A DNA stretch of 64,000 nt, taken from assembly GCA_037447655.1 (NCBI GenBank), contig JBBHKE010000807.1, forward strand, positions 1 through 64,000, written 5' to 3'. Numbering within the stretch: position 1 is the stretch's first letter; each line of letters starts with the position of its first letter. This document shows, piece by piece, positions 22,250 through 34,824 of this stretch. Both the position numbers and the translations under genes were made by a program. The stretch comes from Zygnema cylindricum. Its lineage: Eukaryota > Streptophyta > Zygnematophyceae > Zygnematales > Zygnemataceae. Below the pieces are notes generated by a model, which saw only the letters and a program-made list of their open reading frames with translations, was not told where the DNA came from and did no database searches.

Positions 22250-23628
22250 TGTTGTTTTTGGAAGATTCAGTTTCGCATATGCGTGCGTGTATTTGCTTGC
22301 TTACGTAATTACCGGAGTTAATGTGGAGGTTTGAACGGATTTGCGGATTGGGGGTTTTTGCACGAGTAAATTAATTAACTAATTGAGTGGAGCGAAATGC
22401 GCTGAACAATGGACGGCGGATCGCGAAGCGATCCGATTTGAAATATTCGAAGTGTTTGAAAAAGTACGGCCGCCATACGAAACATAATGCGACAGACCGC
22501 ATTTATTAAATGTGACGCCGCCAGTACGGAGCGTCGTATTTGACACGTGAGATGTACGGCAAAGTACGTAGTAACGGTACGGACTAATTTGGATAGCTTG
22601 ACGAGGTTTCGACAAGTGGATTTTTCTTATGACCACGCGGCGCGACACCAAGGGTGCCGATTAAGAGTGACGGACGGCGGATATAGTCCGCCGAGATTTT
22701 CTATGTAGTGGTGACACGAAATCGCGTCAATCACACGATATTTATTTTTGGACGTTCCGGATTGCTTGCCAAGTGATTCGTGGTACACGTGGAAGGCGGA
22801 TGGCGTCCGCCGATATTTCCAAGGGACCACATTGTTTTTTATGACGCATTATCTAGTGGACCGTACATATGCGATGTCGGTTCACTACGTGGACTTATCG
22901 ACAAATGACTAAGCAAGTTGTCGCTTATGACGCGTATTTTGCGGACGCGTCCGTGTAAATATTTGATACAACATTGTTTTGTCTTATGTGTATTATTAAT
23001 TAGTATTGATTATGACATTTGTTATTTAAGTGATCAATTAGGGTTTTCGACAGTTTAATTTGTGTGTCTTTATTTGTCGTTTATGCAGACAAGTGTACGC
23101 TTACGATTGCTAGGCTTTCAGGTGTACGCTTAAGATTAATTTATTCTTAGTGATGGTATATTATGGTTAAATAGGACTAAATGACAGTTATGTAATGTAT
23201 GTTAGTTATTTTGACACTTAGTGATTTGTTAACAGCTCACAAGTGTATATATAGGTTTGAGCTTCATTAGAACTTTAATCATCAATGCTGGTTAGTAAAG
23301 TGGGGACCGAAGATGTAGTATTTTAGGGTTGCCGATTAGGTCATGCACTTTGAATGATATAATGATTATACTTTGATTATACTCTTGTTTATGTGTGATG
23401 CATTTGTGTGTTATTATTTATTTATGTTTTTATATATGTTTGATATGCATTGTTTATGCATTTGTCCTAGGGTTTGTTTATGTCGATTATTCCATGAAAC
23501 CCTAAATGTTGTTGTATGTTAAATGGAGGATGCATTTCAAATGATTGTTCGTCGACCTATTTTTGGCTTAGCTTTTTGCATGATAGTTTGGGTCGCTTCT
23601 GCGGTCTATTTTAGACCAAAGAACAACA
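22250..23628. mobile_element. Solo-LTR-like insertion between protease and methyltransferase
   Basis: 1,379 bp with ends TGTTGTTTTTGG...CCAAAGAACAACA, flanked by ACCAC at 22245-22249 and 23629-23633. TG/CA ends, a short inverted terminal repeat and a 5-bp duplication fit a solo LTR; a small TIR transposon is the alternative. No coding region inside. Taking it out restores one frame from protease into the methyltransferase. Confidence 0.75.
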
Positions 23629-24340
23629 ACCACCACCTTGACTCTTTCTGGATCCTCAAGATCCCGAACAGTAAACTGCTCCTTCCACACACTTAATCCC
23701 ATATTCATCCTTGTCCAAGTGGCCATTCCCAATAATATCTCAAACTGCTTACCTTCCATCACCAAGAAAGGAAGCTGAATTTGAACCTTTTGACCTGCGT
23801 CGTCGGCGAACTCTATTAACATAGCTTTCATTATTCTGTGTGTTTGTTGGCTCCTACTGCTAACAGTACTTAGGCAGATGTCACTGGGAAGATTTCCGAT
23901 CGGAGTTCTTCAGGCATTTGCAGCAGAGCCGATGTGGTGATTAGATTTGGGAGTGCTCCTGTATTGACAACTGCGTCTTGATACCCGCCGTATCCGTTGA
24001 GTTTAAAATTCCCCGTCCGGTTGAGAATTAGCGCCACAGATAACGTTTTGTAGTCCATATCCATCATAGGGGTCTTTGGGTCTGCTGACCAAAAAACGGA
24101 TCTGGCCTGATCGGCCCGGTGTTTCTCCCCTCCTGAATGGATTTCCTCTCCGAGGGCCTGGATGAGAACTTCCTCCGGCAAGTTATGGGAAGAGGCCAGT
24201 GTTTTCACGTGAGTGATAGCGTAGGGCATTAGATGCCTTACTAACATCACTGCTGGTTTGGAGGAAGGAGGTTGAATTTTTGGCGACGAACTGAGGGAAT
24301 CTAGTGGTTTCGCCGATTGATTTTCCTTCTCCCCCCCCCC
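23629..24340 (-). pseudogene. Gypsy Gag end/aspartic protease, active-site Asp replaced by Asn
   Basis: Two frames together give a retropepsin-like segment. YQDAVVNTGALPNLIT near 23960 corresponds to the family's DTGA active site, but the catalytic Asp codon reads AAT (Asn). FEILLG near 23740 matches the C-terminal hydrophobic motif. The protease would release Gag and Pol parts. With Asn it should be inactive. It lies just upstream of the methyltransferase. Confidence 0.65.
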
Positions 24341-25396
24341 TGAAACTCTGAGACCTCCATAAGTCCTCAGAGTGGACAGCTTTCAAGAAGCCTCTAGGAT
24401 AATCCAGACCCCTTTGTGTTTCAGCAAGAATAACGGCCACCTTGGCAGACAAATACTCTGACCACCTGCACCCTTGTGAAGGCAAGACTCCCCTGAGTCG
24501 ATAGCAAAAAGAATCTCTGAATTTGCTCCCCTGAGCAGTAAGTTATGGAGAATCAAAGTTGACCTTTTGTACAGAAGCTCTCTAGGAGAGAGGGTCCTAT
24601 CTCCTAACTTTTCTAAGTCATATCTCTCTCACAGACTCTATTTACTGACGTACGGAACCAATCAGAATACAGTTCTGTATGCAAAAATAGAGCTGCCGGT
24701 GTACTTTATGTACGGACATTGTACGACATGGCCTAAATGTCGACACATGTCATATCCGGATTCGGTGCCATAATCTCCGGAGATTCCACGGTCCAATGTA
24801 ATTACGCCACGCGTCATCCGATGTGGCGATGGCCACAAACCGCCGAAATCTTCTTCCGCGATCTCGGCGCTAATTCCGGCCGTCCGATTAGAATCGAAAT
24901 TAATCGTAGCCATAATAAATACGTGCGCGGTATTCGTTTCACTTAAGAAATAAATGCGCGGTATTGATTTCTTGCTCGTACCGTATTCCGTACTTATACA
25001 TTACCGGATCTATGTATACCGTAAACAATTACAGTTAAATGATTTATCATACGTTTATATGTTTAAATAACTATCAAAATATATACTACGTAATGTTATT
25101 CCTAGAGTTAACCACTAAGGCTAGCGGCTACTTCCTGTCTGTCGACCGGTAGGTACAAGGATCAATACCTGTCGCCGGCACATTCATTTTAAATAAACAA
25201 ACCCTAACTAATATAAATTTCCCGTAAACCTCTGGATAGCCTAGGTAGCTATGGCTCTAGCTCCCTCTCCAAATTCTCAGTGACTGCAACAAGTTTAAGA
25301 GTTTGGAGAGAGAAGTTAGAGGTAGACTGCCTCGGCTTCTTTCTATATTTCTATTTAGATCTAGAAAATACTACAAATGTACCATTAATTTCTACA
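24341..25396 (-). repeat. Copia B 3' LTR
   Basis: Minus strand TGTAGAAATTAATGG... to ...CAGAGTTTCA. A purine tract (AAAATAAGGGGAG) lies directly before it. The U5 end carries a Gag-like ATG (ATGGAGGTCTCAGAG). Confidence 0.88.
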
Positions 25397-25409
25397 CTCC
25401 CCTTATTTT

Positions 25410-28400
25410 CTAGTCAATCTTTAATTTCAGACCGCACTTCTCCTTGCAGAAATTTAGCTTAGGGGAAAGCACAGGTTTGGTCATCATATCTGCTACCATC
25501 TCACTATCTAGTCTAGACTCTGAACTGATTATTTTGTTTTCTACTTTCTCTCTAACAAAGCTGAGTCTAATGTCCATGTGTTTAGCTTTAAAATGATGTT
25601 TAGGATTGGCAGAAATAGCGATTGCTGCTTGATTATCACAAAAAAAATTCAACACACCACTCTTAAGGTGACCAAGCTCACCAAGCAAAGACTTGACCCA
25701 CATCAATTCTTTTACAACAGAGCAAGAGGCCATATACTCAGCCTCCATGGTGGACTGAACAATAACCTTTTGCTGTTTGCTACTCCAAGAGCAAGCCCCA
25801 TCACCCACATATAATACATATCCAGAAGTGCATCTCCTCATCGGAGCATCACCATAACTGGCATCACTCCAAGTAGTGATGTCAGTATTCTCCCCACCCA
25901 AATGCAACCATAGATCCCTAGTTCCCATCAAATATCTAAGGACTCTCTTAGCTGCCTCCCAATCCCTCTTAGTGGGAGCATTTAGACTTCTACTCAGCAC
26001 TCCTTCAGCTGTAGCTAAATCCGACCGAGGAAAATTCATAAAATATATTAGACTTCCCACTACTTGCCTGTAAGGAATAGTCTGCATGAACTTCTGTACT
26101 TCAGGAGATAATTCGTTGTCTAAAACTATGACTCCTTCTTCCTCACTCCCCTCACTTCCCTTCTTCAACTCCATTGAAGTTGTAGAACTATTAGCTTTAT
26201 CCATTTGAAATTTTTCAAGCATGTTCCCTATTTCTTCCTTTTGAGTCAATCTTATAATTTTTCTTTTTCGGTCTCTCTCTACTTGAATTCCCAAAATATA
26301 TTTTGCTTCCCCCATATCCTTCATTTCAAATCTCCCCTTAAGATTGGTTTTCAGTTTATTAATTTTTTCCATTGATTTACTTAAAACAAGCAAATCATTA
26401 ACATAAATTGCAATAAATATAAAACCTTCCTCATCTTCGAAAACATAGATTGAGTGATCTGAGCTGATCCGGATATATCCCAGACCGGTAAGAAACTCAT
26501 CAAGCTTCTTATTCCACTGCCGAGGCGCCTGTTTCAAACCATAAAGAGATTTAATCAGCCGGCATACCTTACTCTCCTCTCCTTCCTCTACAAACCCTTC
26601 GGGTTGTCGCATGAAGATCTCCTCTTCCAATTATCCATGCAAAAAGGATGTCTTGATGTCCATCTGGTGCACTTCCATGTCTTCCGCTGGTGCCAGGCTG
26701 AGAAGTATGCGGACGGAGGGAAATCTGACCACTGGGGCAAAGGTTTCATCGTAGTCAATTCCCTCTTTTTGTGTAAATCCCTTTGCCACTAATCGGGCCT
26801 TGTAGCGCTCGATTGTGTTATCTGGGTTCAGTTTTAATTTGAAGACCCACTTATAACCGATTGGTTTTCGGTGAGGTGGACAATCCACCAGCTCCCAAGT
26901 ATCGGCTGCCATAATTGAGGCCATCTCCCCATTGATGGCTGTCTTCCACCGGTTTCTTTTTGGACAAGTCATCGCCTCTCCATAAGTTTGAGGTTCATCT
27001 TGATGAGATAGTTTAGTTACCTTGTTATTAACCTGTTTTTTTTGTAGTCTTTTGCTACTTCTCCTTCCCCGCTCAAAATCTGAGGCTGGGATAGATGGTT
27101 CTCGTGGATTCATTCGAACAAACTCGGCTTCTCCCCTATCCCTTGATTCCGAATCAATTTCCACCATGTATTCCGCTTCGGGTAGAGTTGTCACTCGAGT
27201 TTCCACAGCCGAGTCCTTTTCGGTCTGATTTGTATCTTCAAGAATGTCATCTTCTCTAAAACCTGGATAGTTAGGGAGCTCAAAGTTATCGGAATTTTCT
27301 GACTCAAATCTGATTTTTAGTGACTTTGTATATTTGAAGGGATCCATAGACTTTCCTTCATCCATAACTACTAGATGCTTTACTAAGATTATATCTTCCC
27401 TTTTTTATATCATAAACTCTATATCTTTTAACATCCTCATCATATCCTAATAAGTATCCCGGTTTTCCTTTATGATCTAGCTTCCAATTAGACCGATCTG
27501 TATCTAGACTGAATACTTGACTGCCAAAAACCTTTAAGTAAGATATGTCTTGTATTCGACTGGTCCATCTCTCTTAAGGTGTTTGATCTTTTATAGCTGA
27601 GGTAAGAACTCTATTTTTGAGGTAATTAGCGCAGTTCATTGCTTTTTCCCAGAACCTTTTTCCTATCTTCTTATCCGACAACATAATTCTAGCACTATCA
27701 CTTAGTGTCTTATATAATTGCTCAGCTACCCCATTCTGTTCCGGGTATTCTGCAACTGTCTTTTGGTGTTGGACCCCATCTTCCCTCAGAAAATCCTCAA
27801 ACTGGTTAGAAGTATACTCTCCACCATTGTCACTCTTTATTCTCTTGATTGGAGTTTCATGAAGTTTTTTGCTCCATGCTTTATATTGTCTAAAACAATC
27901 CTGAGCTTCCGACTTGTTTTTCAAAAAATACACTCGGGAATACCGAGACCAATCATCAGTGATAGTCATCATAAATCTCTTCCCCCCCGGTGAGGGCACT
28001 TTAGCTGGTCCCCAAATATCTGTGTGTACTAGATCTAGAATTTTTTTCCCTTATAGGTGGCTGATTTAGGAAAGAGTAATCTGTGTGCTTTACCTTGAGC
28101 ACATCCAATACTATCACTTATATCATCACTCTCACTGAACTGAATCCCTTCCACCACTCCCATCTTTTTCATCTCTCTTAACTTATCTAGATTCACATGC
28201 CCAAGCCTCTTATGCCACATCATAATATCATGAACACCAGCATAATAAAGTTATTTCGTTTCATCACTTAAGATGAGCCTAAACATCCCATGGATACCTT
28301 TCTCAACAATGAAATAGACATCCTCCTCAAAACTAGCAGTAAAGACTCCTTCCCTAGTGCTAGTGCAAAAACCCTTATCATCTAATACGGATGTAGAGAT

Positions 28401-29434
28401 AAGGTTTTTGTTCAGCTCCGGAATAAACAATACATCGAAGAATGTTAATATGGATGTCTTTCCTTCTACTAACACTTTCAGATCTATCGATCCTACAAGA
28501 GTAGTGGTGACTATCCTCCCATCCCCGTACTCTATCTCTACGGTAGGAATCTTTCTTATCTTAGTGAACAGGTGCCTATCCTTACACATGTGCATGGAGG
28601 CACCTGAATCTATAATCCAGCCTGCTTCACCTTTCAATCCAGTGTAAGCACATTTCTGCCTTCGTGGAATTTCAACCTCATTTTTTTCCTCCAACTCCTC
28701 ATCCAAAAAGAGTTGATCGTCTTCTTCCTCTGATTCTGCCTTAAGTACCTGTGTGACAAGGGCCTTTTTCTTTCCTCTCGGGGTACCACCGGTCTGCCCC
28801 TCTTTTAACCAAAGCTCGGTTAGCTTACTGCACTCAGCCATATAGTGCCCGGTTTCTTACAAAAATGACATAAACCTTTGGGAGCCCTTGGTTCGAACTC
28901 ATCAGCCTGTTTTTTTCTGCTCCCTACCCCCATAGTTTTCGACTGGTTTCCGGGAATCTTTGTTCCTCTAATAGGTCGTTGTTGCCAAGGCTTGGCCACT
29001 CTTTCCTCCCCTTCGGATCTCAATCGTATTCTCTCGAACGAGAATCATCCCTACCACTGAGTTCCATATCCACCTTGAGTCCGACAAGTCCTATACACGG
29101 TTGACTATGTTCTCGAACACATTAGGTAACTTCATAAGTAAACAATTAACCTTTTCATAATCACTAAAAACTTTTCCCTAACTCTCTAACTCCATGAAGA
29201 GTGTAGCAAGTTCATTGCAAAAATCCAACATATTTCCCCCTTTGTATACATACTCTTTAACTTTCTGATCAGCCAAATGTTGTTGCTGAATCGTACCACT
29301 TCGGTACATCTCTATGAGAGCCATCCAAAGATCGGATGCCCTTCTACCTGCAAATGAGGACATGCAAGTCCTTGAGTGAGATGGCGTCGGATGAAGTTCT
29401 TTGCCGCCATATTGTTGAAATCCCAGGTTTCAGT
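25410..29434 (-). pseudogene. Copia B Pol and Gag C-terminal part
   Basis: RT/RNase H (25410-26630) is nearly open: MRQPEGFVEEGEES, LYGLKQAPRQWNKK, AIYVNDLLVL (Tyr-Val-Asn-Asp instead of YVDD), WSDASYGDAPMRR, HMDIRLSFVREKV. A TAA interrupts at about 26628. Upstream come integrase (SDNGGEYTSNQFE, 27574-27999), the pre-integrase CAQGKAH block (28035-28223), protease DSGASMHMC (28251-28841), a CHFCKKPG knuckle (near 28860) and Gag pieces, all split by frameshifts. It ends at 29434, where copia C is inserted, and continues at 35872. Confidence 0.88.
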
Positions 29435-30481
29435 TGTTGAAATTTATAGATTTCTAGAGTATTTTCTAGGTTTAAATATGGTTTTATAAAAGGAAAAAGA
29501 AAAGGACGGACAGCCTGCCTCCACCTCCGCTCTCTAGCCCCCCTACTTGCTGTAGTCACTGAAGGAAAGAGAGAGAGGTTGATCCATGGCTGCCTTAGTT
29601 CAACAGACAGCTATTTTTAGTAGGTTACTAAAAATATACTTGACGGACCAGAGATTTGATCACGGTACCTGCGGTTCGTCAAATCGTCCGGTAGCGGTCA
29701 GCTTTATCCTAATAGACTAGGACCAATGCTAAGTGCTATGGTATGTGATAGATATATATTTAGTTCGAAAGGATAAAGTTCATTTAACTAAAACTGTTTA
29801 CGGCGTACATATATACAGTTTTATAAAGTACGTCGTACGACGCTAATTCAAAACGGATACCACGCATTTTATTTCTACATCGGAACAAATATCGCGCAAG
29901 TATTTATTCCGGCCAAGATTACGTTTCGCATATAATCCAACGGCGCACATCATCGCCGAAATCCCGGAGTGGTCACTTTGGCATTTAGTGACGTGGCATC
30001 ACCTGGCGCCACGTGGGGAGACATCATTCGGTCGCGGGAATTCCGAGGAACGTACGGATGAGTGGAAAGTATACACGCGTCCACTTATGGCCTTGTCGTA
30101 CAGAGGCCGTACAGAAGGTACATCGGCAGTAGTACTTTCTAGTACTATACAGTTTTGTGATTGGTTCGTACAGGCAGTAGATAGGAGCTGTGAGAGGGAA
30201 TTAGGAAAAACTAGGACTTAGCAAAATTTAGGTAGATAGTCCTCTCTCTCAGAGAGTTTGTATAAATTGGCATCTTTGCCATCCTATAACTTATCGCCTG
30301 GTTGGCCGTTTTCAGTGTTTCTTTTTTCTACGGACTCAGGGGAGTCCAGGCTACACAGGGGTGCAGTCAAATTGTCAGTTTGCCTTCTTGGGCAGCAGTG
30401 GTTGTGGCTTAAAGTGGGTTAGTTAAATACTATCTAGAGGCTTCCTGTATTCTGTGGTCCAATGGAGGACACAGAATTGCA
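29435..30481 (+). repeat. Copia C 5' LTR
   Basis: TGTTGAAATTT...GAATTGCA. A TATA box (TATAAA, 30261-30266) follows a CTCTCTCTCAGAGAG palindromic block, so transcription should start near 30290 and U3 is nearly the whole LTR. The Gag ATG at 30462 lies 20 bp before the LTR end. Confidence 0.92.
30261..30266 (+). promoter_or_regulatory. TATA box of copia C 5' LTR
   Basis: TATAAA in TTTGTATAAATTGG, repeated at 35651-35656 in the 3' LTR. It is the only strong TATA box late in the LTR and fits a short R region. Confidence 0.65.
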
Positions 30482-33400
30482 GGTTATGGGCCCACCCTCT
30501 AGGGTGCCCACCTTCAATGGATCTGGGTTCATCTATTGGGAAGCCATGATGATGGGAGCTTTGTGTGAAAAAAGATACTGGGGTATCGTCAGTGGACAAG
30601 TGAAACGTCCACCTTCAGGAACTCCACCAGGATTTGGGGGAGTAAGGTTTCCTGCAACAACGGCTGCCTCGGCGGAGGAGGCAGATGATGGGGACAGCAG
30701 TGTGTCCGAAAATGGGAAAGGGAAGGAGACACCCCTTACTCCTATTGCCACAGTATCAGGAGCGGCAATTGTGAAGACCGTGGAGAACGATACTCAAATG
30801 TGGGAGGATGTAAACATGGCTGCCAAGAACTTCATTTTGAGGCACCTCACTCAAGGTTTGGCCACTCCTCATCTTCACATTTACAAGGCAGAGGAATTGT
30901 GGGAGAGTTTGGTGGAGATTTATAGAGCTGGAACTATTCAGGAGCTCCAGTTGGCTGAGCAAAAGCTATTGAGTTACACTTACAAAGGAGGAAAGATGTT
31001 AGATTACTGTAATGATCTTTCTTGTTTGTATATGGAAATGGAAAGTGCCGGGTGGACAGGTACAATGAAAATGAAAGTTAACACCCTTATTATGAAATTA
31101 CCAGATGAGTTCGAAAACATAGTGTACCGAGTACAGGGAATGCCTGATAGTTCATGGAAATGGAACACAGTAGTCAGGATGATACTTGTGCAGGAAAACA
31201 CAATGGAGATTAGGAGAGGAGGAAAGAGCATTCAAGCTCTAGCAGCAGGAGGGGACCGATGGGGGAAGGATCCGAAGAAACCTTATAGAGGGGAAAGAGA
31301 TAATTCTGGGGGACAGAGGCCCCCAAAGGGTCTTTGTCATTATTGCAAAAAGCCGGGACACTTTATTGCAGATTGTGTCAAGTTGTCAGAGCTGAGGCTC
31401 CAAGAAAACCGTGGAGGGGGTTCTTCCGGAGGGAAGAAAAAGGCACTTGTGGTTACAAAAGTGTCAGGAGAAATCGAGGATGAGTCATCTGAGGAGGATG
31501 GGGAGCTTCTTCTTGACGAGAGTCTGGAGGAGAAGGAGATCCCTCGGAGGCAGAAGTGTGCCCTTGGAGCAATTCGGGAAGCTCCACAGGAAGGATGGAT
31601 CATCGACTCAGGTGCATCCATGCATATGTGCCGTGATAAAGAACTCTTCACTAAGCTACGAAAGATTCCTACTGTAGAGATAGAGTATGGGGATGGGAGA
31701 GTGGTTACTACAGATCTAGTGGGATCAGTAGATCTGAAAGTCTTAGTGGAGGGTAAGACCTCTATACTTACATTCTTAGATGTACTTTACATTCCTCAGT
31801 TGAGTAAAAATCTTGTCTCTACGTCTGTGTTAGATGACAAAGAGTTTGATACCTTCACCAGGAAGGGAGTCTTTACAGCTAAGTATGGGAATGAAGTTTA
31901 CTTCACAGCAGATAAGGGTAGCCAAGGAATGTTTAGGCTTAACTTGAGTAATGAAAAGAAGAATGCTTACTATGTTGGTGTTCCTAAGGTGATGATTTGG
32001 CATAAGCGTTTGGGGCATGTGCATTTAGATAGGTTAAGGGAAATGAAAAAGCTTGGGGTAGTAGATGGCATTCAGTTTGGGGATAATGAAATAATGGATG
32101 ATTGTAGTGGTTGTGCTCAAGGTAAGGCTCACAGACTTCCCTTTCCCAAAGCCGCCACATATAGAGGTGAGAAAGTGTTAGATTTGGTCCACACAGATAT
32201 TTGGGGACCTGCAAAAGTACCTTCGGTTGGAGGAAAGAGGTTTATGATGACAATAACCAATGACTGGTCTAGATACTCTAGAGTCTACTTTCTGAAAAAT
32301 AAGTCTGAAGCATCCACTTACTTCAAAGAATATAAAGCTTGGAGTGAGAAGTTGCATGAAACCCCTATTAAGAGGATAAGGAGTGATAATGGGGGGGAAT
32401 ATACCTCTAACCAGTTTGAGGAATATCTGAGAGATGAGGGAGTGCAACACCAGAAAACTGTACCATATAACCCGGAACAAAATGGGGTAGCTGAGAGGTT
32501 GAATCGAACACTAGGAGATAGTGCATGTAGTATGTTGGCAGACAAGAAAATAGGAAAGAGATTTTGGGCAGAGGCAATGAACTGTGCCAACTATATTAAA
32601 AATAGAGTCCTTACCTCAGCTGTAAAGGGAGTGACACCTTATGAGAGATGGGTTGGAAGGAAACCTGATATCTCACACCTTAAAGTATTTGGTAGCCAAG
32701 TTTACAGTCTTGACACGGATAGGAAAAACTGGAAACTAGATGCTAAGGGAAAACCTGGATACTTTGTGGGATATGATGAGGATGTTAAGGGATATAGAGT
32801 CTATGACTTAGCAAAGAAAGATATCATTCTGGTCAAACACTTAGTTGTCATGGATGAAGGGAAGTCATTTGACCCCTTCAAATATACAAAGAAGATAAGG
32901 ATCAGATTTGAGTCCGAAAGTGAGGAGAACTCAGTCGTTCCCGAAAAAGACATGAGTGAAACTGTGATTACAGATTCAGGGGAGATCGAAGATACAGGAG
33001 ACTCACCGGAAACCTCACATACTCCTATGGACTTCGAGGAGATGGAAGAAGCGGGACAAGATACGGTTTTTATGGACAGGGGAGCCGATGAGACAGTGAG
33101 AAGAAATCCAAGACTTCCATCCATTCCAGCTTCGAAGTTTGAGGGAGGAAGGAGGAGCAGCAAAAGGATACAGGAAAAACAAGCTGCCCATAAGGTAACT
33201 AAGCTATCTCACCCAGATGAGCCTCAGTCTTACTTAGAGGCAGTGAATAGTCCAGAGAAAGAAAGATGGATTAGAGCCATAAATGATGAGATGGCTTCTA
33301 TCATGGAAGCAAATACTTGGGAACTAGCAGATTGCCCTCCAGACAGAAAACCTATTGGATGTAAATGGGTATTTAAACTAAAACTGAACCCAGATAATAC

Positions 33401-34811
33401 AATTGAGAGGTATTAGGCTCGATTGGTAGCAAAGGGGTTCACCCAAAAAGAGGGGATTGACTATGAGGAGACCTTTGCTCCAGTTGTTCGGTTCCCATCG
33501 GTAAGGATTCTCCTCAGTCTGGCCGCAGCGGAAGACATGGAAATTCACCAGATGGATATTAAGACTGCTTTTCTTAATGGTGAGTTAGAGGAAGAAATTT
33601 TTATGAGGCAACCCGAGGGGTTTGTGGAAGAAGGAGAAGAGAGCAAAGTGTGCAGGCTCATAAAGTCTTTATATGGACTGAAACAGGCTCCCCGACAGTG
33701 GAACAAGAAACTAGATGAGTTTCTCACCGATCTGGGATACATCCGGATCAGCTCTGACCATTCTATCTATATGTTTGAAGATGAGAATGGTGTCATTTTT
33801 ATTGCAATTTATGTGGATGATCTGCTTGTGTTAAGTAAGTCTTTAGATAATATCAATAGGCTAAAGAAAGATCTTAGGGGCAGATTTGATATGAAGGATT
33901 TAGGGGAGGCAAAATATATTTTGGGGATCCAAATGGAGAGAGATAGAGGGAAGAAGATTATCAGACTTACTCAGAAAGAAGCAATAGGTAATATGCTTGA
34001 GAAATTCCAGATGGAAAATGCTAACAGTTGTACCACTCCCATGGACTTGAAAAAAGTAAGTGATGGGAGTGTAGAAGGAGGAGTGATGATCTTAGACGAT
34101 CAGATGAGTCTAGAGGAGAGAGAGTTCATGAAGTCTATTCCTTATAGACAGGTCGTAGGAAGCTTAATCTATTTTATGAACTGTACCAGGCCGGACATAG
34201 CGGCAGCAGTTGGAGTACTCAGTAGGAGTCTTAATGATCCTAGGAAGAGAGATTGGGAGGCAGCCAAGAGAGTCATGAGATATCTGGTGGGAACTAGAGA
34301 GTTATGGTTGCATTTGGGAGGGGAGCATACTGATATCACCACTTGGAGTGACGCCAGTTATGGGGATGCACCTATGAGAAGATGCACTTCTGGATATGTT
34401 TTGTATGTGGGGGAAGGTGCTTGCTGTTGGAGCAGTAAGCAACAAAAGGTGGTTGCTCAGTCTACTATGGAGGCTGAGTATATGGCGTCGTGTTTTGCTG
34501 TAAAAGAACTAATGTGGGTGAAATCATTGTTACAAGAACTGGGATTTATGAAGGAGGGAGTGCATGAAATCTTTTGCGATAACCAAGCTGCAATTGCAAT
34601 TGCAGCCAATCCAAAACACCATTTCAAAGCAAAACATATGGACATAAGATTAAGCTTTGTAAGAGAAAAAGTTGAAAATAAAATTCTAAATCTTGTGTAT
34701 AGACCTGATGAAGAAATGGTGGCTGACATGATGACCAAACCTGTGCCCTCTCCTAAACTAAAATATTGTCGGGAAAAATGCGGGTTGAAAGAAAAATTAA
34801 AATTAGACTAG
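30462..34811 (+). CDS. Copia C Gag-Pol polyprotein, one in-frame TAG
   Basis: 1,449 codons from ATG 30462 to TAG 34809-34811, with a TAG at 33414-33416 in RT (Glu-Arg-Tyr-stop, where sister copies have Lys). Order: Gag (1-290); CCHC knuckle CHYCKKPGHFIADC (about 292-305); protease DSGASMHMC (Asp about 381); pre-integrase WHKRLGHV...CSGCAQGKAH (511-555); integrase with HTDIWGP, SDNGGEY and NGVAERLN (Asp about 578, Asp 642, Glu 678, D-D35-E spacing); RT from about 930 with LYGLKQAPRQWNKK and YVDDLLVL; RNase H with WSDASYGD, EAEYMA and DNQAAIAI; end CGLKEKLKLD. Integrase precedes RT, the Ty1/copia order. The ATG is chosen because sister elements share MExxELQVMGPPSRVP. A single base change makes this copy non-autonomous unless the stop is read through. 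Confidence 0.93.
30482..30496 (+). promoter_or_regulatory. Primer-binding site complementary to the tRNA-iMet anticodon arm
   Basis: The 15 bases right after the LTR, GGTTATGGGCCCACC, are the reverse complement of GGTGGGCCCATAACC. As I recall it, that is the anticodon stem-loop of eukaryotic initiator tRNA-Met. The primer would be an internally cut half-tRNA, as known for Drosophila copia and yeast Ty5. The site lies within Gag codons 8-12. The same bases follow the LTRs of copia B, D and E. Confidence 0.8.
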
Positions 34812-34824
34812 AAAATAAGGGGAG

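Noticed and set aside
29988-30221. 77-residue open frame in the copia C LTR (also 35378-35611)
   Set aside because: It is inside U3, is duplicated only because LTRs are duplicated, and is not conserved in the other copia LTRs.
18964-33416. Alternative genetic code with TAG as a sense codon
   Set aside because: Copia C and E both end Pol with TAG at the expected C-terminus, and TAA and TGA also interrupt other copies. The host genes seen here end in TAA and TGA. Decay explains the pattern better.
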